DNA of 32,785 bases, from positions 1 through 32,785 of the forward strand of contig JAISRI010000035.1 of assembly GCA_031273735.1 (NCBI GenBank). The letters are read 5' to 3'. A program made the position numbers and the translations under genes. The DNA is from Helicobacteraceae bacterium. GTDB lineage: Bacteria; Campylobacterota; Campylobacteria; Campylobacterales; SZUA-545. Below are positions 1 through 10,112 of this stretch, piece by piece. Within the stretch, counting starts at the first letter, position 1. Each line of letters opens with the position of its first letter. The notes beneath the pieces are model-generated. The model had not been told where the DNA came from, did no database searches, and was given only the letters and a program-made list of their open reading frames with translations.

Positions 1-2
1 TC

Positions 3-1046
3 GAGAGCATTCACCACAGAACGCCCGAGTTCGAGGCGATTTTCGGTCGCGTCCGCGATCGTCTAAAAAACTTTACGGGCGTTTGCGAAGTCGTTTTTCT
101 CGCAAGCACGGGAACTGGCGCTATGGAAGCGGCGCTTACGCACCTTTGCGCCAAAAGAGCGCTGACGATCAACGCGGGCAAATTCGGCGAGCGTTGGACA
201 AAGATCGCCTGCGCCTACGGCAAAAACCCGCTAGAGCTTAAATACGAATGGGATACGCCCGCTTCGGTATCCGACGTTGAAAACGCGCTGAAAAACAACG
301 CCGATATTGACGCGCTTTTTATTCAGATTTGCGAAAGTTCGGGCGGTTTACGCCACCCCGTAGAGGCGATCGCGAAAGCGGCGAAAGCGATTCGCCCCGA
401 TCTTTTCGTCGTCGCGGACGGCATAACGGCGATCGGCGCGGAGAGAATCGACGCGGCAAATATAGACGCGCTGATCGGCGGTAGCCAAAAGGCGTTTATG
501 CTTCCGCCCGGTTTAGCTACGATCGGACTTTCGGCGAACGCGGTTAAACATATCGATACGACGGGAGGCGCGGGCTTTTATTTCAACCTTGCGACGGAGC
601 TAAAAAACCAGCGCAAGAACACGACGGCTTGGACGGCGACCACGACGATCATTCAAGGTTTAGACGCGTTCTTTGCGCGGCTCGATACGATCGGCGAAGA
701 TCGTTTTTACGCCGACGCGCTTAAGCGCTTCGAGGCGGGAATCGCGGCGTTGAACGCCATTGGAGCGCGGATTTACCCTACGGTTGCGGCGCCGAGTATG
801 TTTAGCGTTTTTCACCCGCAAGCGGCAAGCCTTCGCAAATGGATGAAAAAAGAGGCGCTCGTCAATGCGGCGGGCGGACAGGACGATCTTAAGGACAGCT
901 TAATCCGCATTAACAATATGGGGTTTGTTTCTCCGAACGAGATCGCGTGGAGCTTAAACGCGCTAGAAATCGCGCTAGATCGATCGGGCGCTAGAAAATA
1001 CGACGGCGGCGCCAACAGAGCCTTTACGGAGAACTACTACAGATGA
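3..1046 (+). CDS. Class V aminotransferase (alanine-glyoxylate/serine-pyruvate aminotransferase-like), 5'-truncated by window edge
   Basis: The listed ORF starts at 123, but the frame is open to the window start and reads ESIHHRTPEFEAIFGRVRDRLKNFTGVCEVVFLASTGTGAMEA, matching the N-terminal motifs of class V aminotransferases. A lysine in GGSQKAFMLPPGL is consistent with the PLP site. Confidence 0.9.
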   Translation, partial: ESIHHRTPEFEAIFGRVRDRLKNFTGVCEVVFLASTGTGAMEAALTHLCAKRALTINAGKFGERWTKIACAYGKNPLELKYEWDTPASVSDVENALKNNADIDALFIQICESSGGLRHPVEAIAKAAKAIRPDLFVVADGITAIGAERIDAANIDALIGGSQKAFMLPPGLATIGLSANAVKHIDTTGGAGFYFNLATELKNQRKNTTAWTATTTIIQGLDAFFARLDTIGEDRFYADALKRFEAGIAALNAIGARIYPTVAAPSMFSVFHPQAASLRKWMKKEALVNAAGGQDDLKDSLIRINNMGFVSPNEIAWSLNALEIALDRSGARKYDGGANRAFTENYYR

Positions 1047-1864
1047 TCGGCGAATACGAGATACCAAAGGGAAGCAAGCTCTTTTTTGGCGATCGGGCGC
1101 GCAAAAAGCGAGAGATTGAAAACAAAGCGGCGGCGCTCTTTGAAAAGCGCGGTTTCGAGGAGATCGCCACGCCGCTTTTTTCGTATCATCAGGCGAATCT
1201 AAATGAAACGATCCGCTTTAGCGACGAAGATAATAACGCCGTTTTCTTACGCGCCGATTCGTCTTTGGAGGCGGTCAGGCTGATCTTAAAGCGGCTTGGA
1301 CGCGCCACGGAACACCGCAAATGGTTTTACATTCAGCCCGTTTTTCGCTATCCGACGCGGGAGATCCACCAGATCGGCGCGGAGGCGATCGGACAAAGCG
1401 ATCTAAAAGCTATGATTTCGCTTTGCGGCGAGATTTTGGATGCGGTAGGATTGCGCGGCGCGACGCTTCAAGCGGGATCAATCGCGCTTCTAAACGCTTT
1501 GCAAAAACTACTTGGGATCGATCGCGAAGTTTTAATCCGCCACGAACTGCACAAGTTGCTTGAAAGAGACGAAAAGTGGCTTAAACCGCTTGCGGAGCTG
1601 TGCGATCTAAAGCGTCTTGACGAGGTTTTGGCGATCGTTCCTAACGAATTAAAACCGCACTTAAAAGCGATGGGCGAATTAACGCGGGGGCGAGATCGCG
1701 TGGCGCTTTCGCCGCTTTTTTACGCGGATATGGCGTATTACGACGATCTCTACTTTCGTTTCTTACTAAACGGCAAACAGATCGCTATGGGCGGCGGCTA
1801 CGAAAGCGGCGAAGGCAGAGCGGTAGGATTTGCGATCTATACCGACGAGCTTATCGACTTTTAA
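1043..1864 (+). CDS. hisZ: ATP phosphoribosyltransferase regulatory subunit (HisZ-like, HisRS-like fold)
   Basis: IPKGSKLFFGDRARKKREIENKAAALFEKRGFEEIATPLFSYHQ and FYIQPVFRYPTREIHQIGAEAIG resemble the HisRS catalytic core without the tRNA-binding domain. It overlaps the upstream gene by 4 bp. Confidence 0.8.
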   Translation: MIGEYEIPKGSKLFFGDRARKKREIENKAAALFEKRGFEEIATPLFSYHQANLNETIRFSDEDNNAVFLRADSSLEAVRLILKRLGRATEHRKWFYIQPVFRYPTREIHQIGAEAIGQSDLKAMISLCGEILDAVGLRGATLQAGSIALLNALQKLLGIDREVLIRHELHKLLERDEKWLKPLAELCDLKRLDEVLAIVPNELKPHLKAMGELTRGRDRVALSPLFYADMAYYDDLYFRFLLNGKQIAMGGGYESGEGRAVGFAIYTDELIDF

Positions 1865-1887
1865 CGACGCAAAACCGAGTTAATCGT

Positions 1888-2148
1888 CTATGATTCGAGC
1901 CGATAGCTAAACTGCGTTGAAAGATCAAATTGGGGATCTTTTGTCGCGTTAAGATTCCGAACAAAACGATCCGTTTCGCGCAGCATTTCGGCGGCGCTTA
2001 AAAGCTCTTTTAACTCCTCGTCGCTAGTCGCTCTTTGCAAACGGTTTTCTATACTTTCTCTACATAGTCGCGCTTCGCTACGCAAAGAGGCTAAAGCGTA
2101 TGCAAACCGCGCCCTGCGATAGGCGATCCTTGTATCTGAAAAACTCAT
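1888..2148 (-). CDS. Small hypothetical helical protein
   Basis: 86-aa ORF, 4-bp overlap with the upstream small ORF on the same strand. Confidence 0.55.
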   Translation of the reverse strand: MSFSDTRIAYRRARFAYALASLRSEARLCRESIENRLQRATSDEELKELLSAAEMLRETDRFVRNLNATKDPQFDLSTQFSYRLES

Positions 2149-2399
2149 CGCGCCCCTTTTTGCAAAATAGATAAAATTTCGTCGGCGGCTTCTTGCGCGC
2201 TATCTCTATTGATCGTTTCCGATTCGTTTCTAATAAAGCTCGTTATCTCTTCGAGCGATTCGATTTCGTCGCCTATCGAACGCGCTTCGCCAAAGGTTAT
2301 CAAACCCTTTTCAAAGCGGTTAAACAACGCAAAATAACGATCGTTAATAAAATTGGCGACCTCTTGCAATACGATCTTTCGAGAACGCAAAAGCGTCAT
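2145..2399 (-). CDS. Small hypothetical helical protein
   Basis: The track ORF runs to 2426, but the internal ATG at 2399 (MTLLRSRKIVLQEV) is preceded by AAGGAG (cgcaaggagtaaaaATG), so 2399 is the preferred start. Confidence 0.55.
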   Translation of the reverse strand: MTLLRSRKIVLQEVANFINDRYFALFNRFEKGLITFGEARSIGDEIESLEEITSFIRNESETINRDSAQEAADEILSILQKGAR

Positions 2400-2517
2400 T
2401 TTTACTCCTTGCGAAGCAAAAAGCAAACCCCGTTCCGCTTAATAAATCATAATGCGTTCTAAAGTTGTTTGGCGCTATTCTCGCAATCGCTATGCGTTCT
2501 TTGACGCTTCAGAAGCG

Positions 2518-3891
2518 TTATTGATCTCTTTTGAAGTCGTCTTCGATACGAACGATATCGTCTTCGCCAAGATAGTCGCCCACTTGCGCTTCTATTATTA
2601 CGAGATCGATCTTGCCCGGATTTTCAAGACGATGCGCGCAACCGGCGTGAATATAGATCGATTCGTTTGCGTTGATCTGACATACTTTATCTTCAAGCGT
2701 AACGAGCGCCGCGCCGCTAAGGACGATCCAATGTTCGTTACGATGGAAGTGCTTTTGCAACGATAATCTTTTGCCCGCTTTGACGACGATGCGTTTAATC
2801 TTAAAGCGATCGCCCGTATCCAAAACCTCGTAAGTTCCCCAAGGGCGATGAGCGATAGAATGGACTTTTGGCAACTCGCTACCTTGCGCTTTTAACGCCT
2901 TAACGACTTCGCGCGCTTTTTGCCCGCTTCCCTTTTTAGCGATTAAGAGCGCGTCGGAAGCGTCGATCGCCATTATATCTTCGCAATCGATCAGCGAGAT
3001 TTGCCGCGAAGAACCGATAACGAGATTATTTTTGGAATCGATATAGATCGCTTTGCCAGCGTTGCCCAGATCGTCTTTAGGCAGCTCGTTATACAAGCTT
3101 TCAAAACTGCCCATATCAGACCACTTTGCGGCGCACGAAACGACGCGAATATTTTTGGCTTTTTCCATCGCGGCGTAATCGACGCTAATTTCGTCGATTG
3201 CGCTCATCTTTTCGCGGCTGATTCTAATCGTCTTTTCGTCGATCTTAGCCGTTTCAAACGCGGCTTTTATCTGTTCTAAAAGTTTTGGCGCGTGATCCGC
3301 CAGCGCTTGCAAATAGGCGCCTGCGGTAAAACAGAACATTCCGCTATTCCAATAGACCTCTTCGCGCGCGATAAGCTCTTGGGCTTGTTCGCGGTTTGGC
3401 TTTTCTTTAAACGCCTTAACGATATTTCCCCGCGCCTTGATGTATCCGTAGCCCGTTTCGGGATAGGTCGGCTTGATTCCAAAGGCGACCAGATAGCCTT
3501 CAAGCGCCTCTTTTTGCGCGGCTTTGATCGCCTCGCTATAGGTTCCGTCTTGATCGTCGATAAGGTGATCGCTTGGGACGACCAAAAGCGGCTCGTTTTG
3601 CGACGCGCATAACGCGGCAAGGGCGATCGCGGGCGCGGTGTTGCGTCCGACGGGTTCGATCAAAACGCGATCGGCTTCAAAACCGATCGCCTCTAATTGA
3701 TCGAGCGCCAAAAAGTAATGCTCCGTATTACAGACTATTAGCGTTTTCTCGCACAGCGGCGCGTTGCGTTTGACCGTTCTTTGAAAGAGCGAATCGCCCT
3801 CGAAAAGCGAAGCGAACTGCTTGGGCATTAACTCGCGGCTAATAGGAAAAAGGCGCGTCCCCGATCCGCCGCATAAAATAACCGCCGTCAT
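2518..3891 (-). CDS. manC: Mannose-1-phosphate guanylyltransferase / mannose-6-phosphate isomerase (bifunctional type II)
   Basis: MTAVILCGGSGTRLFPISRELMPKQF nucleotidyltransferase motif; C-terminal cupin segment HRPWGTYEVLDTGDRFKIKRIVVKAGKRLSLQKHFHRNEHWIVLSG. Confidence 0.93.
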   Translation of the reverse strand: MTAVILCGGSGTRLFPISRELMPKQFASLFEGDSLFQRTVKRNAPLCEKTLIVCNTEHYFLALDQLEAIGFEADRVLIEPVGRNTAPAIALAALCASQNEPLLVVPSDHLIDDQDGTYSEAIKAAQKEALEGYLVAFGIKPTYPETGYGYIKARGNIVKAFKEKPNREQAQELIAREEVYWNSGMFCFTAGAYLQALADHAPKLLEQIKAAFETAKIDEKTIRISREKMSAIDEISVDYAAMEKAKNIRVVSCAAKWSDMGSFESLYNELPKDDLGNAGKAIYIDSKNNLVIGSSRQISLIDCEDIMAIDASDALLIAKKGSGQKAREVVKALKAQGSELPKVHSIAHRPWGTYEVLDTGDRFKIKRIVVKAGKRLSLQKHFHRNEHWIVLSGAALVTLEDKVCQINANESIYIHAGCAHRLENPGKIDLVIIEAQVGDYLGEDDIVRIEDDFKRDQ

Positions 3892-4022
3892 CGATTGTCC
3901 TTAAAATTGATGTCGAGATTTTACAAAAATCGTTCGTATAGCATTTAATTTTCGCGAACGTTTTAATAACGTTTTAGCGCCATCTTGTTACTATTCTACT
4001 ATTAAAACCCCCGCAAAGGCGT

Positions 4023-5237
4023 ATGATGGATTACCGCTCGCTTGCCGATCGTTACGGAACTCCTCTGTATATTTACGATTTTGACTATATGGCGAGCCAA
4101 TACAATGCGCTAAAGGGGGCGTTCGAGGGCAAAAAGTCGCTGATCGCTTTCGCGCTAAAGGCTAATTCAAACCTTAGCGTGATCGCGCATTTTGCCTCGT
4201 TAGGAGCGGGCGCGGACTGCGTGAGCTTTGGCGAGATCAAACGCGCTCTGATTGCGGGCGTTCCTAAATACAAAATTATATTTAGCGGCGTCGGCAAACG
4301 CGACGACGAGATTTTGGGCGCGCTTAAAGAGGATATTTTATTTATCAACGTCGAGAGCGAAGCGGAGTTGTTGCGCGTCGAGGCGATCGCCAAAGAGTTG
4401 GGCAAAGTAGCGCGAATTAGTATCAGGATCAATCCAGAAATCGACGCAAAAACCCACCCATACATATCGACGGGTTTGCGAGAACACAAGTTTGGAGTGG
4501 ATCAAGAAAGCGCGAAAAAACTCTATATCTACGCCAAAAACTCCCCATTTTTGGAGCCGATTGGCGCTCATTTTCATATCGGAAGCCAACTAACCGAACT
4601 AGAGCCGATAAAACAAGCCGCGCAAAAGGTCGCCGAGCTTGTCAGATCGCTTGTAGCGCTGGAAATCGATCTGAAATTTTTCGACGTAGGCGGCGGGATC
4701 GGCGTGGTCTATAAAGACGAAAAAACTATCGATCTAAAAGAGTATGCAAGCGCTATTTTTGGCGCTATCAAAGATCTCGACTTGACGATCGTATGCGAAA
4801 TCGGGCGGTTTTTGGTAGCTAGCGCGGGAACGTTTCTTACTAAAGTTTTGTATGAAAAAGAGATGGGGGAAAAGCGTTTTGTCGTCGTAGACGGCGCTAT
4901 GAACGATCTGATTCGCCCCGCGCTCTACAACGCCTATCACGCCGTAGAGGCGATCGGTTGCGAAGGCGAAACAAGTTTGTGCGATATTGTAGGCCCCATC
5001 TGCGAAAGCTCCGATTTTTTTGCCAAAAACGTCGCTCTGCCGCCGACAAAACATAACGATCTGTTACTAGTCAATACCGCCGGCGCTTACGGCTTTGTTT
5101 TGAGTAGCAACTACAATACAAGGCGGCGTTCGGCGGAAATCGCCATACAAAACGGGGTCGATCGATTGATTCGAGAGCGCGAAACCTACGAGGATATTTT
5201 CGCGAGCGAACTGAAACTACTAGAAACGCCGCGATGA
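4023..5237 (+). CDS. lysA: Diaminopimelate decarboxylase
   Basis: YGTPLYIYDFDYM, FALKANSNLSVI, HFHIGSQL and the C-terminal NTAGAYGFVLSSNYNTRRR are characteristic of LysA. Confidence 0.95.
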   Translation: MMDYRSLADRYGTPLYIYDFDYMASQYNALKGAFEGKKSLIAFALKANSNLSVIAHFASLGAGADCVSFGEIKRALIAGVPKYKIIFSGVGKRDDEILGALKEDILFINVESEAELLRVEAIAKELGKVARISIRINPEIDAKTHPYISTGLREHKFGVDQESAKKLYIYAKNSPFLEPIGAHFHIGSQLTELEPIKQAAQKVAELVRSLVALEIDLKFFDVGGGIGVVYKDEKTIDLKEYASAIFGAIKDLDLTIVCEIGRFLVASAGTFLTKVLYEKEMGEKRFVVVDGAMNDLIRPALYNAYHAVEAIGCEGETSLCDIVGPICESSDFFAKNVALPPTKHNDLLLVNTAGAYGFVLSSNYNTRRRSAEIAIQNGVDRLIRERETYEDIFASELKLLETPR

Positions 5238-6286
5238 GTTTAGAGGAAATAAGAAAACGGATCGACGCGATCGACGACAAACTTTGGGAGCTTTTAGAGG
5301 CGCGAATGAGCCTTGTCCAAGAGATCGGCGAGATCAAGAAAAAAGAGCGCTTAACGATCTATCGACCCGCGAGAGAAAAAGAGATTTTGTCAAGGTTAAG
5401 CGCCCGCAAAGGTCGCCTTTCTCAAAGCGCGATCGAGGCGATCTTTTTAGAGATTTTCGCCGCTTCGAGAACGCTGGAGTTTGCCGAGCGCATAGCCTTT
5501 TTGGGTCCTGTCGGCAGCTTCACGCACCAAGCGGCGGAGAGTCGATTTGGCGCAAATGGCGACTATCTTTCTATGCAATCGATCGGCGCGGTTTTTGACG
5601 CGGCGGAATCCAAACGGGCAAAATACGGCGTAACGCCAATCTACAACAACACAAGCGGACTTGTGGGCGAAGCGATAGATCGTCTTGAAAAAAGCTCGCT
5701 TTTGATCGTAGGCGATATGGAGCTTGCGATTCACCACTGCTTTGCTACAAAAGCCCAAAGCCTCAACGCGATCGATAATATCTACTCCAAAGACGCGGCG
5801 TTTGGGCAGTGCGGAGCGTTTTTGCAAGGACACGCGTTAGATGGGCGCGTTAAAATGATCCCGATCGAAAGCACCGCCAAAGCGGCGCGGCTTGCAAGCG
5901 AAGACGAAAAAAGCGCCGCGATCTGCTCGCATATCGCGGCGAAACTTTACAATCTACCCGTAATGTTTGACAATATCGAGGATACGGGCGAAAACACGAC
6001 GCGCTTTGCGATTATAAGCGATTTTGAAAACCCTTCGAGCGCTCAAGACAAAACGACGATCATCGCGCAAACGCCCAACAAACCGGGCGCTCTTTTTGCT
6101 TTATTGAAGGCGTTTAAGGACGCGAATATCAATCTAGCGCAGTTAGAGTCGCTTCCTTCAAAAGGCGATAGGATCTCGTCGCGTTTTTTTATTGATTTCG
6201 AGGGACATAAAGACGATCCGAAAATCGCCGAAACCTTATCTAAAATTAAAAACTATAAACTGCTTGGAAGCTATGCAAGGAGCTAA
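5234..6286 (+). CDS. pheA: Chorismate mutase / prephenate dehydratase (P-protein)
   Basis: N-terminal chorismate mutase (LEEIRKRIDAIDDKLWELLEARMSLVQEIGEIKK), prephenate dehydratase motif FLGPVGSFTHQAA, ENTTRFAII, C-terminal ACT domain. Confidence 0.95.
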   Translation: MSLEEIRKRIDAIDDKLWELLEARMSLVQEIGEIKKKERLTIYRPAREKEILSRLSARKGRLSQSAIEAIFLEIFAASRTLEFAERIAFLGPVGSFTHQAAESRFGANGDYLSMQSIGAVFDAAESKRAKYGVTPIYNNTSGLVGEAIDRLEKSSLLIVGDMELAIHHCFATKAQSLNAIDNIYSKDAAFGQCGAFLQGHALDGRVKMIPIESTAKAARLASEDEKSAAICSHIAAKLYNLPVMFDNIEDTGENTTRFAIISDFENPSSAQDKTTIIAQTPNKPGALFALLKAFKDANINLAQLESLPSKGDRISSRFFIDFEGHKDDPKIAETLSKIKNYKLLGSYARS

Positions 6287-6291
6287 GAAAA

Positions 6292-7386
6292 ATGCGATTT
6301 AGAAAAGAGTTAGAAAAGATCAAAACCTACGAGGCGGGAAAGCCGATCGAGCTAATCGCTAGAGATTACGGCGTCGCCGAAAACGAGATTATAAAACTTG
6401 CCAGCAACGAAAATCCTTTCGGCGCAAGCCCTAAAGTCGTAGCCAAAGTCGCCTCGCTCGCCTCGCGAATCAGCCGCTATCCAGACGATAGTTATTTTGT
6501 CTTGAAAAAGGCTTTAGCAGAACGCTTCACGGTCGAATCAAAAAACGTTATTATCGGTAGCGGTAGCGATCAGATTTTTGAGTTTATAAGCCACGCGCTA
6601 ATCGATCGCGGCGATCTTGTTTTACAAAATAAAATTACATTTGCGATGTATGCGATCTATACGGCTCAGGCGGGAGGCGAAACGATTGTTACCGATAGCG
6701 ATCGCCACGATCTAAAAGCTTTTGAGGCGCATTTAGATAAAAAGCCGAAAATCGTCTATCTCTGCACGCCTAGCAATCCTTATGGCGACGCGCTTTTTAG
6801 CGAAGATATTTTCGAATTTCTAAAGAAGGTCGATCCGCAAACGCTAGTCGTTATCGACGCGGCATATATGGAATACGCGGCGTTTAAGGATCCGCGAAAA
6901 TATATCGATCCAAAAGAGTTAATCGACAAGTTTCCAAACGCGATCTATACGGGAACGTTTTCAAAAGCCTATGGGCTTGGCGGTATGCGCGTGGGATACG
7001 GGATTGGCGAAGAGAGTTTGATTAAAGAGCTTCATAAACTTCGCGCCCCGTTTAATATCACGACGCTCTCTTTAGCCGCCGCGACGATCGCGCTAGAAGA
7101 TCGCGAGTTTGTAAAAAAGAGCGTAGAGCATAATTTTAAGGAGATGAAGCGCTACGAGAAGTTCGCCGTTCAAAACGGATTAAAATACGAGCCGAGCTAT
7201 ACCAATTTTATCGCGCTATTTTTCGATCAAAACGAGAGCGCCAGCGATATAGCCAACGCTTTGTTAAAACAAGGTATGATCGTCCGCGATCTAAAAAGTT
7301 ACGGCTTAAACGCGCTTCGCGTTACGATAGGTCTTGCGGCTGAAAACGATCGCTTTTTTGAGCTTTTCCAAGAATTGCGGAGGTAA
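6292..7386 (+). CDS. hisC: Histidinol-phosphate aminotransferase
   Basis: LASNENPFGASPKV, GSGSDQIFEF, YTGTFSKAYGLGGMRVGYGI PLP-lysine motif. Confidence 0.94.
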   Translation: MRFRKELEKIKTYEAGKPIELIARDYGVAENEIIKLASNENPFGASPKVVAKVASLASRISRYPDDSYFVLKKALAERFTVESKNVIIGSGSDQIFEFISHALIDRGDLVLQNKITFAMYAIYTAQAGGETIVTDSDRHDLKAFEAHLDKKPKIVYLCTPSNPYGDALFSEDIFEFLKKVDPQTLVVIDAAYMEYAAFKDPRKYIDPKELIDKFPNAIYTGTFSKAYGLGGMRVGYGIGEESLIKELHKLRAPFNITTLSLAAATIALEDREFVKKSVEHNFKEMKRYEKFAVQNGLKYEPSYTNFIALFFDQNESASDIANALLKQGMIVRDLKSYGLNALRVTIGLAAENDRFFELFQELRR

Positions 7387-7389
7387 AGC

Positions 7390-9090
7390 GTGGATATTAA
7401 AGCCCTTGTCGAGCAACTAAGCGCGCTGACCAAGCGTTTTAACGCGAAGCAAAAGGCTACGATTATCGCCGCGCTGATCGGCGTGATCGCTCTGATCGCC
7501 TTTTTGATTGTCTTTGCGAGCCCCAGAAACTACGACGACGGTTATCGCGCTTTGTTTCGCGATCTTAGCGCCAAAGACGCGGGGCTTGTCGTTCAGCAGT
7601 TGGAAACGCAGGGCGTTAAGTTTAAGATTCCCGAAGAGGGCGTGATCGCCGTCCCAAAAGAACAGGTTAATCGTATTCGGTTAAACTTAGCTTCGCAAGG
7701 GTTGCCGCGCGACGGCAGACCCGGTTTTGAGCTCTTCGACGCGCAAGATTTCGGCGCAACGGATTTCGATCAACAGATCAAGCTATTGCGGGCGCTGGAA
7801 GGCGAATTAAGCTCCACGATCGAGAGCTTGGAGAGCGTGCGAAGCGCGAAGGTTCATATCGCTATGCCCAAAGAGAGCGTTTTTGTCAGCAAAGACGTTC
7901 CGCCGACAGCCTCCGTCGTCGTGGCGATGAAAGACGGAATGCAGACTAGCCGCCAACAGATCTTGGGCGTTAAACACCTTGTCGCTTCCGCCGTGCCAAA
8001 ACTGACGGTTGAAAACGTGCGGATCGTCAATGAGGACGGCATTCCGCTAGGCGAAGAGGACGCGCTGACGACCGCGGGCGAAACGGCTAGGGCGCAGCTT
8101 CGATACAAGCGCGATTACGAGCAGGTTTATGAAAACAAGATCGTGCAAATGCTGGCGCAATTTTTGGGCGGAAACGAGAAAGCCGTCGCGCGCGTAACGA
8201 TCGACTTTGATTTTTCGCAGAGAAACTCTATCCAAGAGGTATTCGACCCAAATAACGTGCCGCGTTCCGAGCAGAGTATGGAGTATAAGCGCGAAGGAAC
8301 CCGCCCGCGCGAGATCGGCGGCGTTCCAGGCGCGGTGTCCAACATAGGCCCCGTGCAAGGCTTGGAAGACGATCGCCTGCGCGATAAAGAGCAAAAAAGC
8401 GAAAACACGATCAATTATGAAATATCCAAAAAGACAAGCGAAATTAAAGGCGAGTTTGCCACGATCAACCGCGTTACCGCCGCCGTAGCGGTCGACGGGC
8501 GTTATAAAGCCCCAAAGGGAAACGGCGCGAGCGACGGCGAATTGGAATACGTGCCTTTAACGTCGGAGGAGCTTGCGGCGATTGAAAATCTTGTTAAGCA
8601 AGCGATCGGCTTTAACCCTGAGCGCAAAGACGAGGTAACGGTGAGCGCCTTTGAGTTTAGAGCTGGAATCACGCCCACAAGACCCGCGCCGCTAAAGTGG
8701 CTCGAAAAATACTTTGATCCGATTTATCCCGCGCTAAAATATCTCCTTGCGGCAATTTTGCTCTTCGTTTTTTATAAAAAGGTAATCAAGCCCTTTATCG
8801 ATCGTATGATGGAGATTCCGATCGCGGAGGAGGAGCCGCCAAAGCATATCGAGTTTGAAGAGGACGAAGAAGAAGAGGATTCCGATCGCGCAAACGAGCT
8901 TAAAAAGCGCATAGAACAACAGCTGGGCGCTGGAGCTGGCGCCGACGAAGAAAAGCTAAAATACGACGTGCTATTAGAGCGTTTGCGAACCGCTTGCGAC
9001 GAAAAACCAAAAGACGTGGCGATATTGATCGGCAGTCTTTTAAATGACGAGATCGCAAGAGCTAGTCGAAACGCTAGGGAGAAATTATGA
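7390..9090 (+). CDS. fliF: Flagellar MS-ring protein FliF
   Basis: DGYRALFRDLSAKDAGLVVQQLETQGVKFKI, LEGELSSTIESLESVRSAKVHIAMPKES; two TM segments; followed directly by fliG. Confidence 0.96.
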   Translation: MDIKALVEQLSALTKRFNAKQKATIIAALIGVIALIAFLIVFASPRNYDDGYRALFRDLSAKDAGLVVQQLETQGVKFKIPEEGVIAVPKEQVNRIRLNLASQGLPRDGRPGFELFDAQDFGATDFDQQIKLLRALEGELSSTIESLESVRSAKVHIAMPKESVFVSKDVPPTASVVVAMKDGMQTSRQQILGVKHLVASAVPKLTVENVRIVNEDGIPLGEEDALTTAGETARAQLRYKRDYEQVYENKIVQMLAQFLGGNEKAVARVTIDFDFSQRNSIQEVFDPNNVPRSEQSMEYKREGTRPREIGGVPGAVSNIGPVQGLEDDRLRDKEQKSENTINYEISKKTSEIKGEFATINRVTAAVAVDGRYKAPKGNGASDGELEYVPLTSEELAAIENLVKQAIGFNPERKDEVTVSAFEFRAGITPTRPAPLKWLEKYFDPIYPALKYLLAAILLFVFYKKVIKPFIDRMMEIPIAEEEPPKHIEFEEDEEEEDSDRANELKKRIEQQLGAGAGADEEKLKYDVLLERLRTACDEKPKDVAILIGSLLNDEIARASRNAREKL

Positions 9091-10112
9091 CGCTGCCGCC
9101 GCATTTACAATCGTTATTTGAAGAGATGTCTATGGCGGAAAAAACGGCTGTGTTTTTGATGCAGATGGGCGAGGACGTTACCGCGCAGGTCTTTACGCAT
9201 ATGGACGTCGATACGATTACGGAAATATCTAAGTATATCGCGCTTTCCAAAAACGTAGATAAGCAGATCGGTATGGCGGTTTTAGAGGAGTTTTACGCGA
9301 TCTTTCAATCCAACCAATATATCAACTCCGGCGGTATGGAATACGCCAAAGAGATTTTATATAAAGCGCTTGGTCCAGAAGAGGCGCGAAAGGTGCTTGA
9401 AAAACTTGCTAAATCTATGCAATCGGGGCAAAACTTTGGTTATCTTGGCAAGATCAAACCGCAGCAGCTATCCGATTTTATTATCAACGAACACCCGCAG
9501 GCAATCGCGTTAATTTTAGCGCATATGGACGCGAGCGCGGCGGCTGAAACGTTAAATCTATTTCCGGACGATTTACGCGGAGAGGTTTCTATGCGAATGG
9601 CGAATTTGGGCGATATATCTCCTACGATTATCAAACGGGTTTCTACTGTTTTAGAAAGCAAATTGGAGGCGCTCACGAGCTACAAAGTTGAGGTTGGCGG
9701 TCCTCGCGCCGTCGCGGACATTTTCAATCGTTTAGGCGCAAAGGCAAGCAAAGCCACTCTTGCGTATATCGAACAGGTCGACGAGGCGCTGGCAAGCTCG
9801 ATCAAAGAGATGATGTTTACCTTCGAGGATATTATCAAGCTCGATAACCACGCAGTTCGAGAGATATTGCGCAACGTCGATAAAAAAGAGCTTACGCTGG
9901 CTCTTAAAACCGCCTCCGATCCGCTTAAAGATAAGTTTTTCTCTAATATGTCGCAGCGAGCGGCGGATACGATGCGCGAAGAGCTTCAATATCTCGGCGC
10001 GGTCAAGGTGCGCGAAGTCGAAGCGGCGCAACGCAAAATCGTAGATAGCGTCCAACAGCTCGCCGAACAAGGCGTGATCGAAATGGGCGGCGAAGAAGAG
10101 GTGATCGAGTAA
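9087..10112 (+). CDS. fliG: Flagellar motor switch protein FliG
   Basis: NEHPQAIALILAHM, MFTFEDIIKLDNHAVREILRNVDKKELTLALK. Confidence 0.97.
   Translation: MTLPPHLQSLFEEMSMAEKTAVFLMQMGEDVTAQVFTHMDVDTITEISKYIALSKNVDKQIGMAVLEEFYAIFQSNQYINSGGMEYAKEILYKALGPEEARKVLEKLAKSMQSGQNFGYLGKIKPQQLSDFIINEHPQAIALILAHMDASAAAETLNLFPDDLRGEVSMRMANLGDISPTIIKRVSTVLESKLEALTSYKVEVGGPRAVADIFNRLGAKASKATLAYIEQVDEALASSIKEMMFTFEDIIKLDNHAVREILRNVDKKELTLALKTASDPLKDKFFSNMSQRAADTMREELQYLGAVKVREVEAAQRKIVDSVQQLAEQGVIEMGGEEEVIE

Noticed and set aside
2504-2518. ACGCTTCAGAAGCGT palindrome at the manC stop codon as an intrinsic terminator
   Set aside because: Short stem with minimal loop and no following T-tract on the minus strand.
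2193-2766. Plus-strand ORFs 2193-2462 and 2452-2766
   Set aside because: Antisense to small minus-strand genes and to manC; no RBS or recognisable protein. This genome's codon usage generates many open antisense frames.
8047-8414. Long minus-strand ORFs inside fliF (and similar ones in fliG/fliH, e.g. 9732-10376, 9986-10930)
   Set aside because: Shadow ORFs on the opposite strand of strongly recognisable genes; S/R/L-rich translations without family motifs.
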